This document shows, one piece after another, positions 17,376 through 25,077 of a DNA stretch of 49,658 bases. The stretch covers positions 1 to 49,658 of the forward strand of contig DCFU01000040.1 in assembly GCA_002319795.1 (NCBI GenBank), written 5' to 3'. Under the pieces are notes generated by a model. It was not told the DNA's origin. It did not search any database and saw only the letters and a list, made by a program, of their open reading frames with translations. Positions within the stretch are counted from its first letter, which is position 1. Every line of letters begins with the position of its first letter. This DNA comes from Megamonas sp. UBA1796 (GTDB lineage Bacteria; Bacillota; Negativicutes; Selenomonadales; Selenomonadaceae). Both the position numbers and the translations under genes were made by a program.

Positions 17376-17954
17376 ATGCCTATGAAAACTGCCCTTGCGT
17401 CTGCAAATGCCCATTTTTATTGGGAATTATTCAAATCTACGTTTTTAATCAGTGCTTTCACCGTTGGCGGTGGTTTTGTCATTATCCCGCTCCTCAAAAC
17501 AAAATATGTTGACGAATACGGTTGGCTCACCGACAAAGAGGCCTTGGATCTGGTTGCTATTGCGCAGTCGATGCCTGGTGTTGTCGCCGTCAATGCTTCT
17601 GTTATTTTAGGATACCGTATGGCCGGTATCCGTGGTACACTTACCGCTTTGCTGGCGACAGTATTGCCGCCCCTTATCACCCTGTCAGCTATTTGCTATT
17701 GTTACGATCTCTTTGCCTCAAATCATTATATCCAGCTTATCCTCAAGGGCATGCAGTGTGGTGCTACCGCACTGATTGTCAATGTTGGCATCGATCTTTT
17801 AAAGAAGCAATGTAAAAAGAAGCTCATCCTCCCCATAGCTATTGTGCTTGTGACCTTCATCTGCAATCTTTTTTTCGATGTGAATATCATGCTCCTTGTT
17901 TTCGCAGACGGCCTCATCGGTCTCCTTTTCCTCAGAGCAAAAAAATATAATTGA
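17376..17954 (+). CDS. chrA: Chromate-transporter (CHR) family protein, first half
   Basis: 192-residue membrane protein with one CHR domain: N-terminal FTVGGGFVIIPLLK (about residues 29-42) and the AIAQSMPGVVAVNASVILGYRMAG signature (about 65-88), then four to five membrane helices. It belongs to the short-chain CHR proteins, which work as pairs of homologous single-domain subunits with opposite topology; the partner follows directly. Long-chain relatives expel chromate, but in anaerobes the physiological substrate of such pairs is uncertain (possibly sulfate or another oxyanion). GGAG ribosome binding site; first gene of a two-gene operon. Confidence 0.88.
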   Translation: MPMKTALASANAHFYWELFKSTFLISAFTVGGGFVIIPLLKTKYVDEYGWLTDKEALDLVAIAQSMPGVVAVNASVILGYRMAGIRGTLTALLATVLPPLITLSAICYCYDLFASNHYIQLILKGMQCGATALIVNVGIDLLKKQCKKKLILPIAIVLVTFICNLFFDVNIMLLVFADGLIGLLFLRAKKYN

Positions 17955-17968
17955 CGGAGGTTACTGCT

Positions 17969-18532
17969 ATGATCTATTTGCAGCTTTTTTGGGAATTTGC
18001 TAAAGTCGGCATGTTCTGTGTTGGTGGCGGATATGCTTCTATGCCGCTCATTCAGGCAAGCGTTGTAGACACCTGGCATTGGCTGAGCCTTAGTGAATTT
18101 GTCGACATTTTTACTATTTCGCAGATGACCCCGGGCCCAATCGGTATTAATGCCGCAACTTTTGCCGGTATGAAAGTTACAGGTTTTGGCGGCGCGGTTG
18201 CAGCAACTTTCGGTTTTGTGGCACCATCTCTCATTTTAGGTGTAATACTCGCCAATCTTTTTTTCAAATATGGAGATATCGGCCCTATCCGCGGTGTCCT
18301 CAACGGCTTACGTCCGGCCGTCATTGCCCTCATTTGCGCTGCGGGCATCAGTTTTATTTTTTTAGCACTTTGGAATACAGAGACCTGGCCCGAAGAACTT
18401 TCAAAAATTGATTGGAAGGGTCTCCTGATACTCGGTCTTTCCCTTGCCGCTATCCGTCATAAATTCGGTGTCATCCGCGTATTGCTTGGCTCCGGAATAT
18501 TAGGTTTGTTTTTTGCTTTCCTCCCTTTCTGA
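17969..18532 (+). CDS. chrA: Chromate-transporter (CHR) family protein, second half
   Basis: 187-residue partner of the preceding CHR protein. CHR signature: VGGGYASMPLIQ (about residues 16-27) and TISQMTPGPIGINAATFAGMKVTG (about 50-73). I start at the ATG at 17969 because GGAGG lies 8 bases before it; an in-frame TTG at 17951 is less likely. The stop of the first gene is 14 bases upstream, so the two subunits should be made together. Confidence 0.9.
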   Translation: MIYLQLFWEFAKVGMFCVGGGYASMPLIQASVVDTWHWLSLSEFVDIFTISQMTPGPIGINAATFAGMKVTGFGGAVAATFGFVAPSLILGVILANLFFKYGDIGPIRGVLNGLRPAVIALICAAGISFIFLALWNTETWPEELSKIDWKGLLILGLSLAAIRHKFGVIRVLLGSGILGLFFAFLPF

Positions 18533-18587
18533 CCAAGGCTATAGCATCTCGAAAAAATATTTTTCATTATCTTCCATAAATAATACT

Positions 18588-18649
18588 GCATAAGAAAGAG
18601 AATGGTTCTTGGTATAGTTTCATGCCAAGAACCATTCTCTTTCTTATGC
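18588..18649. terminator. 25-bp perfect inverted repeat between convergent genes
   Basis: 18588-18612 pairs perfectly with 18625-18649, loop of 12. It lies between the chrA pair and the converging chemoreceptor gene and probably terminates both, yet neither side has a real T run. The length and perfection are unusual for a simple terminator. Confidence 0.6.
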
Positions 18650-18686
18650 GTTATCCCCAAACAACCCTTTGTGCGAAATATTATTT

Positions 18687-20399
18687 TTAGAACCTGAACT
18701 TCTGCAACGAGACCTGTAATTCATGCGCCAGCTTGGCAAGTGCATCACTTGCTGAAGCGATTTCCTCGGCCGAGGCCGACTGTTCCTGTGTTGCTGCCGA
18801 TACCGACTGCATCTCCTCGGATACTCTGGCACCATGCATATCAATCGTCTCAACTTTTTGTGTAATATTTTCCACGTCCTTTGTCATGACCACAATCGCC
18901 GTATCAACCTTTTCCACCTGCGAAGAAACACCTTCTACCAGTCCACTGATTGTCTGGAATACCTCCCGCAGCCCTTCAACAGCCCCCGCGCCCCGAACAA
19001 CTGCCTCGCGCCCTTCCTGCATAGCTGCTACAGCCTCTAAGGTATCTTTCTGTATGCCACCAATGATTTCCGAAATCTGCTGTGCGGCTGTTTGTGACTG
19101 CTCAGCAAGTTTCCTTACCTCCTCGGCCACAACAGAAAAGCCGCGTCCCTGCTCGCCCGCTCTGGCCGCCTCAATGGCCGCATTGAGCGCAAGCAGATTC
19201 GTTTGTCCCGCAATGCCGGAAATCGTATCGACAATCTGGCCGATTTCCTGTGAACGCCCACCCAGCCGATCAACCAGTTCAGCCGAAGAACGAACCACTT
19301 TTTCCACATCTTTAATCTGCATTACAGAAGCATCCACAGAGCCATTTCCTTTTACCGCCTGTTGTGCAGCTTTTGCTGCATTATCTGTTACCTTGGCCGC
19401 TTCCGTCCTGATATGTGCAACCGTCTGGTTAACCTTCTCTACAGAATTTTTTCCGCTCTCAACGGATGCCTGCTGCTGCTCCGTTGATGACGCTGCCTTG
19501 GACACAGCCACAGCCACCTGGGTAGAAGCCTGTGCGGATTGCTGTGAGCTGGCTGTTAGTTCCTCCGAGGATGCCGCTACCATTTCGGCCGAGGTATGTA
19601 TTTTCTCCAACAGTTGTCCCACTTCCCGCCGCATTTCCATCAATTCATTCGCCATTTCACCAAATTCATCCTGCCGTACTGCAACCATGGAATCATTTCT
19701 GAAATCACCATTTTTAAGTTCCCGGCAGGTACGCATCATCGATTGCAACGGTCTGGTAATCGCTCTTACATTCCAAATCGTACTCATAATGAGCAGCAAC
19801 AGTGCAACTGTTGTAATGATAATCATATTTTTGATGGCCGCCGCATCGGCGTTTGCATTCTCCTGCACCATTTCATCTGCATGTGAGCTGGCGATGGTCT
19901 GCAACTCATTCATATGATCCCGGAGCTGCACCATTTCATCTTTTCCCTTGGCATTATAAAGCGCCAACGCTTCTTCACGCTGCCCGGCAGCTGCCAGATT
20001 CCCCATCTGACCAATGGTTTGTTTATAATTCTGCCAGATAGAATCCACTGCCGCAAGCTTTGCTCCAGTTTCCGGAACTTGTACCGCTAGCAGCTTATAC
20101 TGCGCCCAGGCATCTTCATAGGCCTGCATGTCCTTTGGCAGTTCCTGTACGAGTGATACGGTTCTGGACGGGTCTGCGATTGCCTGAATTGCACGTACCT
20201 GAAGCAGTCTTGTCTGTACGCGGGCCTCACTTAAGTATTCTACAGACTTCATGCCATTGGACGCCATTTGCTGCATTCCCATATCTGCCCGGCGCAGAGA
20301 TGCATAGCCATTGTAACTTATAAATATCAACGCTACCGCGGCAACAACAACAAGCAAAGCAATTTTAAACTTTACCTTTAAATGATTGATCCATGCCAT
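18687..20399 (-). CDS. Methyl-accepting chemotaxis protein with four-helix-bundle sensor
   Basis: 570-residue membrane chemoreceptor. TM1 about residues 11-31, extracytoplasmic four-helix-bundle (4HB_MCP type) domain about 32-188, TM2 about 190-210 (MIIITTVALLLLIMSTIW), HAMP, then the methyl-accepting coiled coil with the signalling tip (IAGQTNLLALNAAIEAARAGEQ region). I start at the ATG at 20399 (MAWINHLK) because GGAGG (20411-20407) precedes it; the frame stays open 48 codons further upstream, but that stretch is AT-rich, low-complexity and lacks a ribosome binding site. Ligand unknown. Second chemoreceptor in the window; the two differ in sensor type. Confidence 0.93.
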   Translation of the reverse strand: MAWINHLKVKFKIALLVVVAAVALIFISYNGYASLRRADMGMQQMASNGMKSVEYLSEARVQTRLLQVRAIQAIADPSRTVSLVQELPKDMQAYEDAWAQYKLLAVQVPETGAKLAAVDSIWQNYKQTIGQMGNLAAAGQREEALALYNAKGKDEMVQLRDHMNELQTIASSHADEMVQENANADAAAIKNMIIITTVALLLLIMSTIWNVRAITRPLQSMMRTCRELKNGDFRNDSMVAVRQDEFGEMANELMEMRREVGQLLEKIHTSAEMVAASSEELTASSQQSAQASTQVAVAVSKAASSTEQQQASVESGKNSVEKVNQTVAHIRTEAAKVTDNAAKAAQQAVKGNGSVDASVMQIKDVEKVVRSSAELVDRLGGRSQEIGQIVDTISGIAGQTNLLALNAAIEAARAGEQGRGFSVVAEEVRKLAEQSQTAAQQISEIIGGIQKDTLEAVAAMQEGREAVVRGAGAVEGLREVFQTISGLVEGVSSQVEKVDTAIVVMTKDVENITQKVETIDMHGARVSEEMQSVSAATQEQSASAEEIASASDALAKLAHELQVSLQKFRF

Positions 20400-20746
20400 A
20401 AAAATACCTCCTAAAAAATATATTATATAGACTATAGTCTTATATTTATATATACAGAAAATACTGTATATATACTTTTTTTCATCACTATAAGAATAAA
20501 TGTATAGTGACAGCCAAAATATGTAATAAATAAAAGCCATCACATAAATTTTATTTTCTTTAATTGTACCATACTTATATTTGTAAATACAGGGTTATAC
20601 TAAAACATCTGAACTATATAGGAAAATAATTTGTTCTATATGTATATTATATCAATACAAAATACATAAAACATATTTTGATTATTCCATCGGCCAGCAA
20701 TTTACGTTATACTTATAAACTATAATCCATTGAAGGAGTTGATCCT
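20400..20746. other. Divergent intergenic region, chemoreceptor/ECF S component
   Basis: AT-rich 347 bases. Contains the palindrome AGACTATAGTCT (20429-20440) near the chemoreceptor start, a possible regulatory site. I looked for thiamine, riboflavin, folate and cobalamin riboswitch signatures ahead of the ECF gene and saw none. Confidence 0.4.
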
Positions 20747-21328
20747 ATGAGAGATGAAAAGCTTTTGAAGCTTACGCTGGCAGCCATGTTCGCTGCTTTA
20801 GCCTTTATCTGTTTCACTTATTTTCGCATTGAGATTCCCATGGGCGGCGGCCTGCCCGGCAAGATTTATGTAGGTGCTGCTTTTATCATGCTGTCGTCTT
20901 TCCTGTTGGGCGGCAAATATGGCGGCCTCACCGGGGCCATCGGTCTCACGATTGGCGATATACTTGTCGGCTATGCAACCTCGGCACCACCAACTTTTGT
21001 TTCCAAATTCATTTTTGGCATTGCCTGCGCTTTCATGGCACATACGATACTACATATTTCGCATGCACAAACAAAAAAGCAAATGTACCTGCGTGCCGCA
21101 CTTTCCGGACTTTTTGGTGCATTGGTTAATGTACTCACAGAACCTGTCATCCGCTGGGCCTTCAAAGTGTATATACTCGGTCTGCCTGAACCGGTAGCCT
21201 ATATATCCGCTGTGAACTGTGCCATCTCTATGGCCGTGAATGCCCTGCCCTCCGTCTTTGTTGCCACTCTACTCTATGCATTGGCACGCACAACCGTATT
21301 AAAGGATCGTAATTTATTAAACTCGTAA
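20747..21328 (+). CDS. ECF transporter S (substrate-capture) component
   Basis: 193-residue integral membrane protein with about six helices: AAMFAALAFICFTYF, VGAAFIMLSSFLLGGKYGGLTGAIGLTIGDILVGY, FIFGIACAFMAHTIL, and the C-terminal VAYISAVNCAISMAVNALPSVFVATLLYAL. The arrangement, with GGKYGGLTGAIGLTIGD in the middle, fits S components of energy-coupling-factor vitamin importers, which share an EcfAA'T module encoded elsewhere. Substrate unclear: no vitamin riboswitch is seen upstream and no biosynthetic gene is adjacent. GGAG ribosome binding site; single gene. Confidence 0.8.
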   Translation: MRDEKLLKLTLAAMFAALAFICFTYFRIEIPMGGGLPGKIYVGAAFIMLSSFLLGGKYGGLTGAIGLTIGDILVGYATSAPPTFVSKFIFGIACAFMAHTILHISHAQTKKQMYLRAALSGLFGALVNVLTEPVIRWAFKVYILGLPEPVAYISAVNCAISMAVNALPSVFVATLLYALARTTVLKDRNLLNS

Positions 21329-21426
21329 CATGGAATGCACTGCCCTTTCCGTACTGTAGAATTCCATAGATATTTCAAAGTAAATACGAAAAATGACATA
21401 TTTACATGTTCAGTTGTAGCAAAAAA

Positions 21427-21470
21427 GGGTATTGTATCGATCAAAATTTAAATTGATCGATACAATACCC
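21427..21470 (-). terminator. Terminator of the allantoin operon
   Basis: 18-bp perfect stem (21427-21444 with 21453-21470), followed on the minus strand by TTTTTT (21426-21421). It lies just after the carbamate kinase gene and also separates it from the converging ECF gene. Confidence 0.9.
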
Positions 21471-21492
21471 TTCTACTTATATAACATAACCT

Positions 21493-22428
21493 CTACGCAG
21501 TAATAATAGTTCCCTCTTCTTCCGTAACCGCTTTATAAGCATTTTCCAGAGAAGTAATAATCGCTTTATGCCCTGGTGCAGCTTTTACAAAATGGACAGC
21601 CGCTTCAATTTTGGGCAGCATAGAACCTGGGGCAAAATGTCCCTCCCTGCTATATTGTTCAGCCTCTGCCGTGGTTATCCTACCAAGCCATCTTTGCTGG
21701 GGCTTGCCAAAATTTATAGCTACCTGGGACACAGCGGTAAGTACGATAAGCGCATCCGCCTGGATGAGTTCTGCAAGCCTGGCTGCTCCTTTGTCCTTAT
21801 CAATAACCGCATCGATTCCATGCAACTTTCCATCCTTGCGATAAACGGGGATACCGCCCCCACCACAGGCAATAACGACATCACCATTTTCCATAAGGCA
21901 GCGGATTGTACCTTTTTCCTTAATATCAATAGGTTCCGGTGAAGGTACTACCCGTCGAAATCCGCGTCCTGAATCCTCAATAAATTGATATCCTTGAGCG
22001 GCGGCAATCCGCTTGGCTTCAGCCTCACTGTAGAATACGCCTACAGGCTTCGTGGGATGCTGGAAAGCTGGATCTTCGATATCAACTATGGTTTGCGTAA
22101 TAGCTGTCGATACATGCGTTGTCATCCCATGTGAAAAAAATGTGTTCTGCAGCGCATTTTGCAGATGAAACCCTATATATCCCTGGCTCATGGCAGCACA
22201 TTCCGCAAAAGGCATTACAGGGACCTTCTGATCTTCGTTGCGTGCAAGCTCAAAGGCAAGATGAATCAACCCAACCTGTGGTCCATTTCCATGAACAATA
22301 ACGATTTTATAGCCATCCCTGACAAGCCCGACGATATGGCCGGCCGCCACCAGAACAGCTTTTTGCTGTTCTTCCGGAGTACTCCCCAGAGCATTCCCCC
22401 CCAGAGCGATAACCAACTGTTTTCCCAT
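21493..22428 (-). CDS. arcC: Carbamate kinase (catabolic, allantoin pathway)
   Basis: 311 residues. Makes ATP from carbamoyl phosphate and ADP, releasing carbamate, which decays to CO2 and NH3; here the last energy-conserving step of allantoin fermentation (the role called AllK/YbcF in E. coli). Visible: VIALGGNAL at the N-terminus, GNGPQVGLIHLAFE (about 48-62), VACGGGGIPV (about 212) and the DKDKGAARLAELIQAD segment. I chose the ATG at 22428, seven bases after GGGG, over the ATG at 22434, which would abut that site. Last gene of the operon, 47 bases after allE. Confidence 0.95.
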   Translation of the reverse strand: MGKQLVIALGGNALGSTPEEQQKAVLVAAGHIVGLVRDGYKIVIVHGNGPQVGLIHLAFELARNEDQKVPVMPFAECAAMSQGYIGFHLQNALQNTFFSHGMTTHVSTAITQTIVDIEDPAFQHPTKPVGVFYSEAEAKRIAAAQGYQFIEDSGRGFRRVVPSPEPIDIKEKGTIRCLMENGDVVIACGGGGIPVYRKDGKLHGIDAVIDKDKGAARLAELIQADALIVLTAVSQVAINFGKPQQRWLGRITTAEAEQYSREGHFAPGSMLPKIEAAVHFVKAAPGHKAIITSLENAYKAVTEEEGTIITA

Positions 22429-22475
22429 TCTCATTCCCCTTTTTTAAATCCAGATGTCAGCCAGCCCTGGAAAGC

Positions 22476-23261
22476 TCAAAGCATTACATCCCGATTGCAA
22501 TCCTTGGAATAAACATACGCAAAGTTTTCATCGCGCCCTACAGCATAACAGGCCTGTGGACAATAGGCTCCCATGAAAAGATAGTCACCTTTCTTCACCG
22601 GAATCCAGTCATTATCGAGGTTGTACATCCCTTCACCACTGAGGCAATACGCACCATGTTCCTGTACATGCGTCTCAATATAGCCATGGCAGGCACCCGG
22701 TTTGAAACTCAGGATATGAAAGTTGCAGTCAAAAGCCAGATCCGTGGTCGGCAGGAAGTCTTTGACCAAAACATCGCTCATGCCCTCATAATCCGCCCAG
22801 GCCTTTTCTTCCATATTCCCTGTAACAACATACGGCACATGTCCTTCCAGCGGCGTATAGATACGCTTGTAAAGGAACGCACGCACCGTCTCACCGCTCT
22901 TGTTTTCAAAATAGAGCTTCATGCCCGGCGGGCAATACACATAACCGCCAGTGGTAAGTTCATATTCTTTATCTGTCTTAACCGTCAGACCGCCCTCAAT
23001 GATATAAAAGAGAATCTCTTCCTGCGCTGCACCAAAACCAAGCACATTTTTCCCACCCGCATGGACTGTTACCAGATAGTCCACAAAGCTGGCTCCAAGC
23101 TTTGGCGAAGCCAGAATGGTCATATCACAGCCCTCAAATCCAGGAATGGTGTTTTTTACAATACCGTCCGGCTCAATGACCGCATAATTCGCTCTTTTCA
23201 CGACAGAACGATTCATCAGCAAGTCCTTACGATAACCCGTAACATTATTAAGATAACTCAT
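22476..23261 (-). CDS. allE: (S)-ureidoglycine aminohydrolase
   Basis: 261-residue bicupin that releases ammonia from (S)-ureidoglycine to give (S)-ureidoglycolate; stereospecific, Mn2+-dependent. The C-terminal cupin holds the metal set expected for the family: Glu196, His198 and His202 (ETHVQEHGAY) and Gln236 (PQACYA). The N-terminal cupin keeps GGYVYCPPGMKLYF. AAAGGAG ribosome binding site. It supplies the ureidoglycolate oxidised by allD. It sits near the promoter-distal end of the operon, after the LctP-type permease and the small membrane peptide. Confidence 0.95.
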   Translation of the reverse strand: MSYLNNVTGYRKDLLMNRSVVKRANYAVIEPDGIVKNTIPGFEGCDMTILASPKLGASFVDYLVTVHAGGKNVLGFGAAQEEILFYIIEGGLTVKTDKEYELTTGGYVYCPPGMKLYFENKSGETVRAFLYKRIYTPLEGHVPYVVTGNMEEKAWADYEGMSDVLVKDFLPTTDLAFDCNFHILSFKPGACHGYIETHVQEHGAYCLSGEGMYNLDNDWIPVKKGDYLFMGAYCPQACYAVGRDENFAYVYSKDCNRDVML

Positions 23262-23308
23262 ATTTAAAATCTCCTTTGATTTAATAATTTAAATGCCTTG
23301 ATTCGGCA

Positions 23309-23470
23309 TCATTTACTAAGAAAGCGCTTGCAAATGGACCCCGACATGCCAAGAAGAAGCAGCAGAATCCCAAAACAAGAAACCATCACATTATCCGAAT
23401 GACCACCAAAATATAAAACAGGAAAAGCAATAAGAATAAAAATTGGAAACCAGATCACCAGCTTTTTCAT
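23309..23470 (-). CDS. Small membrane protein, 53 residues
   Basis: Short hydrophobic protein with two predicted membrane helices (about residues 3-18, VIWFPIFILIAFPVLY, and 26-45, VMVSCFGILLLLLGM) and a basic tail KRFLSK. I start at the ATG at 23470, four bases after the LctP stop, with GGTGGTGAG as a plausible ribosome binding site; the frame is open further upstream but overlaps the permease. Its position directly after the permease and before allE suggests a partner subunit of the transporter. No family recognised. Confidence 0.6.
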   Translation of the reverse strand: MKKLVIWFPIFILIAFPVLYFGGHSDNVMVSCFGILLLLLGMSGSICKRFLSK

Positions 23471-23474
23471 TTTC

Positions 23475-25067
23475 TCACCACCCCAGCTGATAGGATAAGA
23501 ATACCACAATTCCAAAAACAGCACAAAGCAGCAGTGCCAGTCCCATGACCCGGCCCATGACTTCCCCTTCCCGACCAAGAATCCCGGCTGCAGTCGTCCC
23601 TAACAGAATCTTGCTGGGCGACAATATGCTGCCGACACCGCCACCGACTGTTTGTGCTGCCAGAAGCTGTATTTTACTGATTCCGAGCATACCTGCTACC
23701 TGTTCCTGAAAACCTCCGAACAGTATATTCGAAGACAAATTACTGGCTGTCATGAAGGTTCCCAACAAGCCGATAAACGGAGCCAGAAAGGGATAGAACC
23801 CACCTGCTGCCGCAGCTGTACCTTGCGCAAGAATCGTCGTTTGTCCAGTTTCATCCATGACCTTGGACATCGCAATAAGACCGATGACGGCAATCCCAGA
23901 AGGAATTGTCTTTTGCAGGGAATTTTTTACAATATGGCCGAAGCCTTCATCCCCGATATACTTCCAATGTCGATAGCAAATATAGCCCATCGCTGCTGCG
24001 GCTATAAGAAAAGCTCCTGAATGTGTGAGTGGCGCCAAGGGAGCGTAAGCACTGGAAGCATGTGTAGCAAAGCCCAGCGCCGTAGTTTTACCATCAAAGG
24101 CCAGCGCAATTTTCCATTGCCCAAGAAAGTTTTTCAGGGAATCATTCAAAAGAACCAGCACTGCGGCCCCAACCAGAAAGACATACGGGATAAAAGCCTG
24201 CAGCAGACTCATGCCATTTTCTGTCTCATAGCTCTTCTCTGCTGTCGGCAGGGCATCGTTAAGCTCTGCAGGATGACGATAATACGGCAGACGTCCGATG
24301 ATAAAAATAATCCCCATAGAAAGTGTGGCAACGATAAAATTGCAGAGTGCCGGATTCAAAAGGGCGAATCCAGTTTGTCCGAATCCTTGTGCAGCTGCCA
24401 ACAGGACAACAGTAAAAGCATTGCGCCGGACGCCTTTCCTGCCGCCTGCAAGCCAGGTAATCGCAAGACCAGTTACAATATTGACAACAACCAGCATGTT
24501 GGTTGTCCACAGCAGCGTGGCACGGAAAACCTCCGGATTGCTAAGATCCGACTGTCCTACGAGTCCTTCCCACGCCAGACCAAGCGTACCAAAGGTATTC
24601 CCCCAAGCTTGTCCAAGCAGTGTAATAGCAACGGCAGTGAGCGGCCTGACACCCATGCTGATGAGAAGCGGCGCACACACGACCACGGGGACACCAAAGC
24701 CTGTGATACCCTGCAAAAAATCAACAAAAATCCAGCCTATTGCAAGAACCTGCAGAACCTTATCCGGTGTGAAGGTCTCCATGCCCTGCCGAATAACAGA
24801 GAAAGCGCCTGCTTCTCGTGACACTTCATATATCAGCAATGCCGGGAAGATGACAAGTATGATTGACAGGGAGGTCCACATTCCTTTGGCAACCGCCAGC
24901 GCAAGCAAATCCGTCCCGCCGCCGAAAAGTCCGATGGCAACGATCATAGCCACGCAAAGCCCGGCTACTGCTGCCTCATCACCGCCCCAGTGAAAATACA
25001 GCAACAGCAGCAAAAGGGCCAATATAGGCAAAAATGCCGCCAACCAATGCACAATATCAAATGACAT
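23475..25067 (-). CDS. LctP-family (L-lactate permease-like) transporter; candidate oxamate transporter
   Basis: 530-residue polytopic membrane protein of the lactate permease (LctP/LldP) family, with about 12-14 helices. Diagnostic regions: GFGVPVVVCAPLLISMGV near residue 125, LGQAWGNTFGTLGLAWEGL near 150, and C-terminal GGGVGSILSPSKILLGTTAAGILGREGEV near 475. Known members carry lactate and glycolate with protons. Here the gene is embedded in the allantoin operon, ten bases after allG. Oxamate, the product of AllFGH, is a close structural analogue of lactate and pyruvate, so oxamate export is the simplest reading (inference). I start at the ATG at 25067, seven bases after GAGG, rather than the ATG at 25073. 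Confidence 0.88.
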   Translation of the reverse strand: MSFDIVHWLAAFLPILALLLLLLYFHWGGDEAAVAGLCVAMIVAIGLFGGGTDLLALAVAKGMWTSLSIILVIFPALLIYEVSREAGAFSVIRQGMETFTPDKVLQVLAIGWIFVDFLQGITGFGVPVVVCAPLLISMGVRPLTAVAITLLGQAWGNTFGTLGLAWEGLVGQSDLSNPEVFRATLLWTTNMLVVVNIVTGLAITWLAGGRKGVRRNAFTVVLLAAAQGFGQTGFALLNPALCNFIVATLSMGIIFIIGRLPYYRHPAELNDALPTAEKSYETENGMSLLQAFIPYVFLVGAAVLVLLNDSLKNFLGQWKIALAFDGKTTALGFATHASSAYAPLAPLTHSGAFLIAAAAMGYICYRHWKYIGDEGFGHIVKNSLQKTIPSGIAVIGLIAMSKVMDETGQTTILAQGTAAAAGGFYPFLAPFIGLLGTFMTASNLSSNILFGGFQEQVAGMLGISKIQLLAAQTVGGGVGSILSPSKILLGTTAAGILGREGEVMGRVMGLALLLCAVFGIVVFLSYQLGW

Positions 25068-25077
25068 AAGCATCCCT

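Noticed and set aside
18733..19917. 394-codon plus-strand frame opposite the second chemoreceptor
   Set aside because: Composition is Ser/Cys/Thr-rich from reading the Ala/Glu coiled-coil codons backwards; no ribosome binding site or domain.
20400..20543. 48-codon N-terminal extension of the second chemoreceptor
   Set aside because: Tyr/Ile-rich AT translation without a ribosome binding site; GGAGG lies right before the internal ATG at 20399, which starts a normal MCP N-terminus.
20550..20746. Vitamin riboswitch ahead of the ECF S component
   Set aside because: I looked for TPP, FMN, cobalamin and folate signatures and found none of their conserved blocks.
24021..24993. Overlapping plus-strand frames (24021-24821, 24298-24993) opposite the LctP gene
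   Set aside because: Antisense to a well-supported membrane protein, no initiation signal and no family resemblance.
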